Shown one piece after another: positions 24,271 to 30,789 of a stretch of DNA of 38,858 nucleotides. Where the stretch lies: the NCBI GenBank assembly GCA_027487815.1, contig JAIYCW010000075.1:1-38858 (forward strand), read 5' to 3'. Both the position numbers and the translations under genes were made by a program. The notes under the pieces are model-generated. The model worked only from the letters and a program-made list of their open reading frames with translations, made no database searches and had not been told where the DNA came from. This DNA comes from Burkholderiales bacterium. Its GTDB lineage: Bacteria; Pseudomonadota; Gammaproteobacteria; Burkholderiales; Burkholderiaceae_E. How positions within the stretch are numbered: the first letter of the stretch is position 1; each line of letters begins with the position of its first letter.

Positions 24271-24319
24271 AAAGGGGTATCGCTGAAGGGGGCGAGCCTA
24301 CACGTTGCGATGATCGGTT

Positions 24320-24600
24320 GAATCTGCCCAATACACCAGTGTGGCGTTCTGGGCGCGTTGCAAGTTCACGGGCGTGGGTTCGTCGATGGGTAGGGTAGGT
24401 GATGGCTACAATAATGCGATTGCTGAAAGCTTCTTCGCAAGCCTTGAGTCTGAACTGATCGATCGTCGAAGCTGGCAAACAAAAATGTAGGCATGCCTCG
24501 ATCTGTGCCGCTGGATCGAGTCTTGGTACAACCCACATTCGCGGCACTCGGGACTTGGCTACCAATCCCCAAACAACTTCGAAAAAGACCAACTCATCAG
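24320..24600 (+). pseudogene. IS3-family transposase, decayed C-terminal part
   Basis: In one frame the DNA reads SAQYTSVAFWARCKFTGVGS, then GDGYNNAIAESFFASLESEL, IDRRSWQTKM, a TAG stop, then LCRWIESWYNPHSRHSGLGY and QSPNNFE. This is the last third of an IS3-group DDE transposase (GSQYTS...DNA.AESFFA.LE.ELIDR...NP.R.HSALGY.SP..FE). The internal stop and the missing N-terminus show it is dead. A GTCCAACTCCACT stretch near 24667 probably is the old right end. Confidence 0.8.
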
Positions 24601-24679
24601 CAAGTCCAACGACCGTAACCCAGTTGTTATAAGCGAACAACAAATCTCGCCTGTCAAAAGGGTCAGGTCCAACTCCACT

Positions 24680-25613
24680 ATGGCATTGAATACGATCCGA
24701 AAAGGGATTCTGCGGTCGCGGTTGGCGTCATCGGGAGATAGGTCGGAAGCAGTCACAACCTTACACTGAAGAAGTGCTTAGCGGGTAGACCTGCAAGCCG
24801 CTGTAATTCGTTACGATTTAATCATTCAACGTGCGTCTTCAGAAATGGGCGCTTCAGTTGCAAGCGGTTCCGTCTATGTCGACGAGTACGGATTGAAATC
24901 GAGGCCTCGCTTAAATGCTTCAAGGTTGATTGATCCTAGAGGAGCATAAACCACACTTCCCCTACTCAGGCAAGGAAATGCCGGCAGGCTGGAGCTCTCA
25001 CTCCCGTCAATGGAGATTTATAGAAATCCGTAGCTCAAGAAAGTTGACTCAGGTCAATACGTGCAAAGACATACGGAAAGCCAGCCCCACTATGCATAGC
25101 TAGGATGAACGCTAATCGCGTTCTTATCAACCGGCTCCCACCTTCATTTAGCTGCAGCTCGGGTCGACGCTCGATTTTCGTTCCAATGTGTCGGCGCGGG
25201 GAGACCGACCTATGCCGCATGCCAGCGTGCGAATCAGCTGCGACTGCAAGCCGCGCGAATGTTGACCAGGTACCGCCATTACAACAGGGTGACAGTCGAT
25301 AGGTGATCGGGCTGGAGCGGTGAGGCAATCGAGAAAGAGCATGGCTAAAAATGAGGACGCTATGCCAAACGGGGGATTGATTTGGAGGTGATTGAACATC
25401 TAAACTCGGGCTCGATTGAAGGTCGAGGAAACGAAGATGATTTTTCCACCATGCGGTGAGGAAGTTCTGGTATGTCGAGAGGAGATGTTGCGCCAAACCG
25501 CTACCTCTCGACCTCTATGGGCCTGGGGTATCTGAAAGAGTCAAATCTGATTCAACGTTTGTATAGCGCACTTGAAACCGATCTTGTCTATCAATCTACT
25601 TGAGGGGATGTAA
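24680..25613. other. Gene-poor region without supported genes
   Basis: About 0.9 kb between the IS3 relic and the nuclease gene. I see no open frame with a ribosome site or recognisable family. It holds one copy of a 40-base repeat at 25017 that recurs on the other side of the nuclease gene. Confidence 0.5.
25017..25056. repeat. 40-base imperfect repeat, left copy
   Basis: Shares the block TATAGAAATCC and the end CAGGTCA, with about three quarters of positions equal, with 26945-26983. The two copies flank the staphylococcal-nuclease-like gene in the same orientation and may be worn ends of an insertion sequence. Confidence 0.4.
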
Positions 25614-26624
25614 ATGCCTGGCTTGCTGCGAATTAGGGGCGTAATCGAATTGGATCAGTTTTGGCCGACCGGGAATGCTGATGCAGATACTTCTAAAGTC
25701 AAAGTCAAGGTCAACAAGAATTCGTTTAGCTTTGCGCAGGATGGGAAAACTTTTGTAACGACCCGAGTCTTTGATGATGCGCGAACAGTAGGTAAGAGCA
25801 AGGGTCCACTGATTGATGCGAACGACCGAATCACGATACGCTTACAGGGCATTGATGCCCCCGAATTGCATTACAGTGCTGGCGGGTTGAGTAAATCGCG
25901 TGCGGACGTTACACCCGAAAAGCGCGCAGCATTCAATAAGCTGAATAAGCATGATAGGCGCCAGTACTGGGCTGAAACCGGAACGGTTGCGCTTACGACG
26001 ATGCTCGAGCAGCATGGACAAGCGCAGGTACCTTGCGAGGTATACAGCTATGTGGAGCAACCTTACCGCGTAGTGGACACTTACGGTCGAGTGGTTGGGA
26101 ACATTAGGGTCGGGAGCAACTTCCAGACAGATGTCAATGTTTGGTTGGTCGAACAGGGCTACGTATTTCCGACGTTCTACTCGTCGATGTCTAATGACGA
26201 AATCGAAACTCTCCTGCAAGCGACGAAGGTAGGCAAGAAAAAGAAAAGAGCGTGGAAGGACCTGTCTGGGGATTGTAGCGTCTTTGATCCGAAAATGGTG
26301 TACCGACCGGGCGGACCTGTTGACGAGGCTGCGGATCGCGGTCCGCTGATTATGCCCAAGCTCTTTAGACGGCGAGTTGCTTATGCTGCGGAGAAGGGCG
26401 CGAAGCTAACGAGTACAAGCTTTGTGGAATTTCTGAAGCGAACCCCTGACCCCTGCTTTACCTTGAAGGACTTTTTGGCGGCGTCCGTGCATTCTGCCGA
26501 AGAGAGAGCTCTCCACGAGTTCTTTAAGGGCGGCGTGTTTACACTGGAGCCGCAAGAAGTCGTCTTTAAGGAGAAATTCTCCTCACTCATAGACGCCAAT
26601 GGCGATCGAATCGAGTCATTCTAG
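25614..26624 (+). CDS. Staphylococcal-nuclease-like (thermonuclease) protein
   Basis: A 336-residue protein; the ATG at 25614 is preceded by GAGGGG. Residues about 35-200 form an SNase (OB-fold) domain. IRLQGIDAPELHY near 77 holds the family's arginine and glutamate (R35 and E43 in the S. aureus enzyme). VVDTYGRVVGNIRVGS near 155 holds the second arginine (R87). EQGYVFPTFYS fits the last strand. The C-terminal 130 residues (MPKLFRRRVAYAAEKG, LHEFFKGGVFTLEPQE) are outside the nuclease domain and unrecognised. No signal peptide is visible, so it may act inside the cell on DNA or RNA. It stands alone between mobile-element scraps. A standalone defence nuclease or cargo gene is possible. Confidence 0.75.
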   Translation: MPGLLRIRGVIELDQFWPTGNADADTSKVKVKVNKNSFSFAQDGKTFVTTRVFDDARTVGKSKGPLIDANDRITIRLQGIDAPELHYSAGGLSKSRADVTPEKRAAFNKLNKHDRRQYWAETGTVALTTMLEQHGQAQVPCEVYSYVEQPYRVVDTYGRVVGNIRVGSNFQTDVNVWLVEQGYVFPTFYSSMSNDEIETLLQATKVGKKKKRAWKDLSGDCSVFDPKMVYRPGGPVDEAADRGPLIMPKLFRRRVAYAAEKGAKLTSTSFVEFLKRTPDPCFTLKDFLAASVHSAEERALHEFFKGGVFTLEPQEVVFKEKFSSLIDANGDRIESF

Positions 26625-26839
26625 ACCGCTCGCGAGGACCGGATTAGGGTAATCCATAGCCCTCGATTCTTTAGATCGCGCGCACGAGTTAATCGCCTAT
26701 GTTATAGCGGCCTAACGTGAGCAGAAACCGTTGGCTCATTACATTGCGCCCATTTCTGTGCGGGTCCTTGAGTCTTAAGCTTTGTACGAATCCGTGGTAC
26801 AGAAGAGCCGGCCAGGTCACCTGCTGATTTTCTTGCGCC

Positions 26840-26920
26840 AGCATCGGGGCCACGTGCCAGGGTAACAAGCGATCGAGCTGCGTTATCTTGGTGTCGGCGA
26901 TGCGTTCGAGCACATGGCTC
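26840..26920 (-). pseudogene. IS66-like transposase C-terminal scrap
   Basis: The minus strand reads SHVLERIADTKITQLDRLLP then WHVAP, close to the conserved end of IS66 TnpC (WLADVLxRIADHPxxRLDELLPWN). The frame has a stop just upstream and unrelated residues after it. Only about 25 codons survive. Confidence 0.55.
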
Positions 26921-26944
26921 GGTTAAGCCTCTCTGCGCAACAGG

Positions 26945-26983
26945 ACCTATAGAAATCCATGGCCTAGAAAAGCCGGTCAGGTC
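26945..26983. repeat. 40-base imperfect repeat, right copy
   Basis: Partner of 25017-25056. It directly follows the IS66-like scrap, which suggests that both copies derive from insertion-sequence ends. Confidence 0.4.
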
Positions 26984-27129
26984 AGGGTGGTAAATGATGC
27001 CCGGTTTGTGGAGAGCGTAACAGTCCGCTCCTCAAGCATTGCATCGCCTTGTGCAGGCAATGCAATGTACGTACCCACGTTGATTAACGTGGGTACGTAC
27101 AAGGAACAAGCACAGCTTCGGCTGCTTTA

Positions 27130-27699
27130 TCAACGGGAAGCCGATCTTGCCGCTATCTTTACTGCGCCGCTCTGATGCAGGCGCATGCGCATCAGCTTTG
27201 GACTGATGTTGTATTGGGCTGCCGCTGTTTCCAAGGGGGCTTTTTGGAATGCCAGCCGAATCGCGGCATCCCGCGGAACCAGCAATACCCCGGACAAGCA
27301 GATGGCCTCCGCTTCAAGGGTTTCGTTGTAGTGGCGACCGCCCGACTCGTCCGTCAGTTCGCTGGGCGGATGCCCCAAAATCGCGTGGGCAAGTTCATGG
27401 GCAAGATCGCTTTGTTGCCGCGTCGGGGCGTTGGAGTCGTTAAACACGACAGCCCGGCGCATACCTATAAATAAAGTAACCGCAGAAAAAGGCGCGCCAT
27501 TGCGGGCCGTAAGCAACGCATAAGAGGGAGGGGGAAGGTCGCTTTTCATCGCACTGAGGGCGAGCGTCGGAATTTCGAGCAAACCCGCCAGGCGAAACAT
27601 GTCCAACGGGGCGTGCGGCTGGATGCCAAGCTCCTGCCTAAACTCGACCGCATACGCCTCCGCCTCTGCCTTAAACCCGCGCCGGAGTTTGACCGTCAT
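27130..27699 (-). CDS. ImmA/IrrE-family metallopeptidase
   Basis: This is a 189-residue zinc peptidase. The ATG at 27699 has GGAGGG five bases upstream and lies inside the end of the XRE gene (29-base overlap). The metal site is SDLAHELAHAILGHPP (HExxH) near residue 98, with EAEAICLSGVLLVPRDAA providing the third ligand glutamate near 135. ImmA/IrrE proteins cleave partner repressors; in ICEBs1 ImmA cuts the XRE repressor ImmR, and IrrE cuts DdrO. The overlap with an XRE regulator fits that pair exactly. Because the pair diverges from the ubiquitin-like operon, peptidase activation could relieve repression of that operon. The C-terminus (YNISPKLMRMRLHQSG) is the usual ImmA wHTH-like tail. Confidence 0.88.
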   Translation of the reverse strand: MTVKLRRGFKAEAEAYAVEFRQELGIQPHAPLDMFRLAGLLEIPTLALSAMKSDLPPPSYALLTARNGAPFSAVTLFIGMRRAVVFNDSNAPTRQQSDLAHELAHAILGHPPSELTDESGGRHYNETLEAEAICLSGVLLVPRDAAIRLAFQKAPLETAAAQYNISPKLMRMRLHQSGAVKIAARSASR

Positions 27700-28072
27700 C
27701 CGTACCCTCCGTCGGCTTTCGGCCAAACGTTCGGTACGCCGCAGTCAGAAGCTGCTGAATCGCTTCTATCCCTTCGGGCGAGAGCGTTCTATCGGCTCGC
27801 AGCAAGGCCATAAGTTTGGGTAGAGCCTCGGGGTCCTTGGCCCTAAGCTCCTCATCAGTAACGAAATCCGCTGGATTTAATCCTGACCAAGCTGCCAGCA
27901 TCGTCAGACTATCTGCGTCCGGGTGCTTGCCCTGCCCCATTCTTGTGAGGGTAGACGCACTGACTTTGGTCAGATCGGCAACTTTTTTCCATGAAATGCC
28001 TTTGCGCCTTCGTATTACGTCAAGCTCAACGCAAAACGCGTCGCAGTTGAAATGCCCCCGGTTGGCAGCCAT
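27671..28072 (-). CDS. XRE-family HTH regulator
   Basis: A 133-residue protein; the ATG at 28072 has GGAG five bases before it. The HTH spans about residues 14-70: VIRRRKGISWKKVADLTKVS, ASTLTRMGQGKHPDADSLTM, LAAWSGLNPADFV. A C-terminal 50-residue tail (LPKLMALLRADRTLSPEGIEA) may dimerise or be the peptidase target. The gene overlaps ImmA/IrrE and is divergent from the ubiquitin-like operon. Two inverted repeats in the 126-base gap are suitable operators. The simplest model is a repressor of both directions cleaved by the neighbouring peptidase. Confidence 0.85.
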   Translation of the reverse strand: MAANRGHFNCDAFCVELDVIRRRKGISWKKVADLTKVSASTLTRMGQGKHPDADSLTMLAAWSGLNPADFVTDEELRAKDPEALPKLMALLRADRTLSPEGIEAIQQLLTAAYRTFGRKPTEGTDDGQTPARV

Positions 28073-28089
28073 CCGTTCTCCTTGTTTGT

Positions 28090-28107
28090 TTAGTTATTGC
28101 TAACTAA
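28090..28107. promoter_or_regulatory. Inverted repeat before the XRE gene
   Basis: TTAGTTA-TTGC-TAACTAA is a perfect 7-bp inverted repeat, extended to TTGTT/AACAA with a one-base bulge. It lies 18 bases before the XRE start codon, where a bound repressor would block its own transcript. Operator function is inferred. Confidence 0.55.
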
Positions 28108-28147
28108 CAAGATCATACGGGAAAAGAGCCGCCTTAGCATTGCTATG

Positions 28148-28173
28148 TCGCAATTATCTATGCTATATTGCGA
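28148..28173. promoter_or_regulatory. Operator/promoter of the ubiquitin-like operon
   Basis: TCGCAAT, twelve bases, ATTGCGA is a perfect 7-bp inverted repeat. The AT-rich spacer holds TATGCTATAT, a fair -10 box, with TTGCTA upstream near 28139 as a weak -35 box. The repeat ends 25 bases before the first start codon (28199), so a repressor here would cover the promoter. Confidence 0.5.
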
Positions 28174-28198
28174 ACCTCAAAACTGAAAGGAGCCCGAA

Positions 28199-28375
28199 AT
28201 GGCCAAAAATCCCCCAATTGGCAACAACGCCCGCGTCGGAGCCGTCCGCCAGCGGTCGCAGGTACTCAACCCTAAAACCGACACTTGGGTAAAGCGCGAT
28301 GCAGGCACTGGTCAGTTCATGGACCAGAAGCAAAATGGCCAACCCTTCAAGGGTGTGCGCAAGGAAGGCAAGTAA
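28199..28375 (+). CDS. 58-aa leader protein of the ubiquitin-like operon
   Basis: A 58-residue basic protein, preceded by AAAGGAG at six bases. It reads PPIGNNARVGAVRQRSQVLN, then PKTDTWVKRDAGTGQFMDQK and NGQPFKGVRKEG. I recall similar short uncharacterised proteins (the KRD..TG.FMD and PFKGVR blocks) next to ubiquitin-like genes, but cannot run a search. There are six Lys and five Arg, giving many conjugation targets, and the second half looks like a compact beta hairpin. No cysteine or catalytic motif is present. It lies 46 bases before the ubiquitin-like gene. It may be a substrate, an adaptor or a toxin controlled by conjugation. Confidence 0.7.
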   Translation: MAKNPPIGNNARVGAVRQRSQVLNPKTDTWVKRDAGTGQFMDQKQNGQPFKGVRKEGK

Positions 28376-28421
28376 TCCACCTTCCGCCAACCACTTTCGT
28401 CATCGCTACTACGAGGTTTCC

Positions 28422-28688
28422 ATGACTCAGCCAGACAACAAGCTATCCAGAAAAGACGTTACCGTGTATTTCAATGGCCGCCCTAAGGTGCTGCCCAAAG
28501 ACGAGATCACCTTCGACGAAGTCATCAGCTACTCCTTCGACCAGCCCCCTACCGGCGACGGCGTTCAGTTCACCGTCCAGTACTCGAAAGGTCATTCGAA
28601 CAAGCCCAAAGGCACTCTGCTTGAAGGTCAGTCGGTCAAGGTGAAGGACGGGATGGAATTCGATGTCACTCCAACTAATCGCTCGTAG
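28422..28688 (+). CDS. Ubiquitin-like protein (multiubiquitin family, single domain)
   Basis: An 88-residue protein; the ATG at 28422 has GAGG five bases upstream, and the longer frame upstream overlaps the leader gene. It fits the multiubiquitin (PF14452) fold. KDVTVYFNGRPKVLPKDEIT is the first beta hairpin, FDEVISYSFDQPPT the helix, VQFTVQYSKGHSNKPKGTLL and EGQSVKVKDGMEFDVTPTNR the closing sheet. Many members carry several copies; here there is one. The end is TPTNRS rather than Gly-Gly, so the mature end used for conjugation is unclear. Its gene overlaps the E1 gene by 26 bases, which couples their translation. Confidence 0.8.
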   Translation: MTQPDNKLSRKDVTVYFNGRPKVLPKDEITFDEVISYSFDQPPTGDGVQFTVQYSKGHSNKPKGTLLEGQSVKVKDGMEFDVTPTNRS

Positions 28689-29832
28689 TCCGGATCTCCA
28701 GCGGCTTCGCAATGAGGAGTATCACATTGTGATTCAGGACGGATATCTGCTCGTTCGGGACGTCCCCTACGTGAATGCGAACAGGGAGATCAAGTACGGG
28801 ATGCTGGTTATGCAACTCGTTCTCAATGGCGATGTAACTGCGCCGCCACAGCCGCACACGGCGATGTGGTGTGGGGAGCATCCGTGCCACGGCGACGGGA
28901 GAAAGATTACAAGCTTCGAGCATTCCAGTCCGGCACAAGATCTCGGTGGCGGGCTTCGTGTTGATTTCACCTTCTCCGCCAAAGCAGACTATCGCGATTA
29001 CTACCATAAGGTGACCACCTATGTTGGACGGATAACTGGCGAAGCGCAGACTCTCGACCCAACCGTCAATGCGCAACCGTCCCCGGTCTATGAAGACGCC
29101 CGCGAAGAATCTGTCTTTAAGTATGTGGATACCGCGTCCAGCCGGGCGGGTATTGGTGCTTACAACGACAAAGTCGCGGGTCAGAACATCGGAATTATTG
29201 GCCTCGGCGGTACCGGAGCCTACGTGCTAGACCAGATTGCCAAGACGCACGTAAACGAAATCCATTTGTACGATGGCGACAAGTTCCGGCAGCACAACGC
29301 ACTTCGGGCGCCGGGCGCAACGCCGATTGAGGCCCTCTCGGCAAAAGCCACGAAGGTGGATCACTGGGCTGGCGTCTATTCCGCCATGCGTCGCAGAATT
29401 CAACCGCACAACACTTTCGTTCACGCCAGCAACGTCGACATCTTGAAGGACCTTAGTTTCATTTTTCTGTGCATCGACGCCAACGATGGCAAACTCGACT
29501 TGGTGCGTGCTATCGAGTCACTGGAAATTCCATTCATCGATACAGGGATTGGAGTCTTACAGACTGAATCTGGATTGACCGGCCTTATCCGAGTTTCCAC
29601 GAGTGCTAAGGAAACCCGCGAAGAAGCGCGTCGACATATGTCGCTAGGCGCCGACGGTGGAAATAATCTCTATTCGACGAATATCCAGGTCGGCGAACTT
29701 AACGCTTTGAATGCAATGCTCGCGGTTATAAGATGGAAGAAAATGTTTGGCTTCTATCGAGACGCAAGCAACGATCACTACGCCGGTTACTCGATCGCCA
29801 CCAATGAAATGGTCTCAGAGAATATCAACTAA
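28663..29832 (+). CDS. E2-like/E1 (ThiF-type) fusion for ubiquitin-like conjugation
   Basis: A 389-residue two-part protein. Residues about 170-385 are a ThiF/E1 adenylation domain: NIGIIGLGGTGAYVLDQIAK with the nucleotide loop GLGGTG at 180-185, then IHLYDGDKFRQHNALRAPG. FIFLCIDANDGK follows near 270; its cysteine could be a thioester site. Residues 1-150 match the accessory domain of DUF6791-type fusions, thought to be E2-like; MWCGEHPCHGDGRKI holds two cysteines (C70, C75) and a histidine as candidate E2 active-site residues. E1 enzymes activate the ubiquitin-like C-terminus with ATP; the fused E2 would then pass it to a target. It overlaps both flanking genes. Confidence 0.8.
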   Translation: MSLQLIARSPDLQRLRNEEYHIVIQDGYLLVRDVPYVNANREIKYGMLVMQLVLNGDVTAPPQPHTAMWCGEHPCHGDGRKITSFEHSSPAQDLGGGLRVDFTFSAKADYRDYYHKVTTYVGRITGEAQTLDPTVNAQPSPVYEDAREESVFKYVDTASSRAGIGAYNDKVAGQNIGIIGLGGTGAYVLDQIAKTHVNEIHLYDGDKFRQHNALRAPGATPIEALSAKATKVDHWAGVYSAMRRRIQPHNTFVHASNVDILKDLSFIFLCIDANDGKLDLVRAIESLEIPFIDTGIGVLQTESGLTGLIRVSTSAKETREEARRHMSLGADGGNNLYSTNIQVGELNALNAMLAVIRWKKMFGFYRDASNDHYAGYSIATNEMVSENIN

Positions 29833-30241
29833 TCGACTTCGCGAGCTGCGACACGAATTTGTGGATATCATGCCCACAAATATTGAATTCGGGGTGCTGT
29901 ATGTATCGAAGCGATTCAAGACAGCCATTCACAAATGCTGTTGCGGGTGTGGCTTGGAAGTCGTCACCCCGCTCAACCCTGCCAAATGGAGCCTTACCGA
30001 TCACGGCCTTTCAGTGTCGCTATTTCCCTCCATCGGGAATTGGGGTTTTCCGTGTAAATCCCACTACTGGATCAAACGAAATCGGGTGCAATGGGCATAC
30101 GCAATGAATAGCAATGAGATATCGCGCGTTCAGAACCGCGACCAAGAGGCGGTTCAGGAACTAGCCCGCAAAGGTCAACAAGCAACACCGCCAGCAAGTA
30201 TGTGGCAACGCATCTTGCGATTCTTTGGGATTTCTGCTTAA
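29804..30241 (+). CDS. DUF6527 zinc-binding protein of the ubiquitin-like system
   Basis: A 145-residue protein starting at an ATG inside the end of the E1 gene (29-base overlap); an earlier in-frame ATG at 29747 is possible. The core LRHEFVDIMPTNIEFGVLYV, HKCCCGCGLEVVTPLNP, LFPSIGNWGFPCKSHYWIKR fits DUF6527. Cysteines 45-49 with C84 and H87 form a likely zinc site. The last 40 residues are a Gln-rich linker and an amphipathic end (MWQRILRFFGIS) that could touch membrane or a partner. The family always accompanies these ubiquitin-like operons in my memory; a ligase-like or deconjugating role has been suggested but not shown to my knowledge. Confidence 0.8.
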   Translation: MKWSQRISTNRLRELRHEFVDIMPTNIEFGVLYVSKRFKTAIHKCCCGCGLEVVTPLNPAKWSLTDHGLSVSLFPSIGNWGFPCKSHYWIKRNRVQWAYAMNSNEISRVQNRDQEAVQELARKGQQATPPASMWQRILRFFGISA

Positions 30242-30282
30242 CGGATCGCGCCGGAAAGTAGCGCGAGCTGAGCTGGTTAGTA

Positions 30283-30462
30283 AAAACTCAGGCTCGGCTT
30301 GACCTCTTCACATGGATCGAGTCTTCGTACAACCCGCATCGACGCCATTCGGCGCTGCGCTACAAATCCCCCAATAACTTCGAACGAGGCATTACTCACA
30401 GCGATACCACTACCGCAAGCACCGGCCCTGTTACACCAGAACCACATTTCTCTCCGGTTTAA
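30283..30462 (+). pseudogene. IS3-family transposase, C-terminal relic
   Basis: The frame KTQARLDLFTWIESSYNPHR, RHSALRYKSPNNFERG up to a TAA is the last 60 residues of the same IS3 group as the relic at 24320. A similar right end (GGCAACTCCACTTTT) follows at about 30466. It begins abruptly 42 bases after the DUF6527 stop. The pair of relics brackets the nuclease gene and the ubiquitin-like locus. Confidence 0.75.
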
Positions 30463-30475
30463 GGGGGCAACTCCA

Positions 30476-30789
30476 CTTTTAGCACTCAGGCGTTCGCCCA
30501 CTCTCTGCCTGTCAATAGTGCTATTTTCGTGGGGTTGGCTGACACACTGCATCCGAACCTTTTAAATGCTGCAAGGCCGTGACCGTTCTGAGGGTTCTAC
30601 TCGATCGCTCGTTCCGACGTGCCGACCCTTTCGCGCCCGCTAAGCACCCGCTCCACACACATCCAAATCAACCTTTTTCTTTGCAGCCATCATATGGCTT
30701 CTTGAGTAAAATTGCGGACTCAGATCTGTAAACACTCGAACCAAACCCATTCTTCTTTGAGCACCGAAAGCAATCTGCGCACGGCTCAC
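30476..30789. other. Intergenic region without supported genes
   Basis: About 310 bases between the IS3 relic and the stop of the MBL-fold gene. I see no gene here and no clear terminator hairpin for either side. Confidence 0.4.

Noticed and set aside
25105-25496. Overlapping frames before the nuclease gene
   Set aside because: They are short or lack start signals and show no family similarity; the region looks non-coding.
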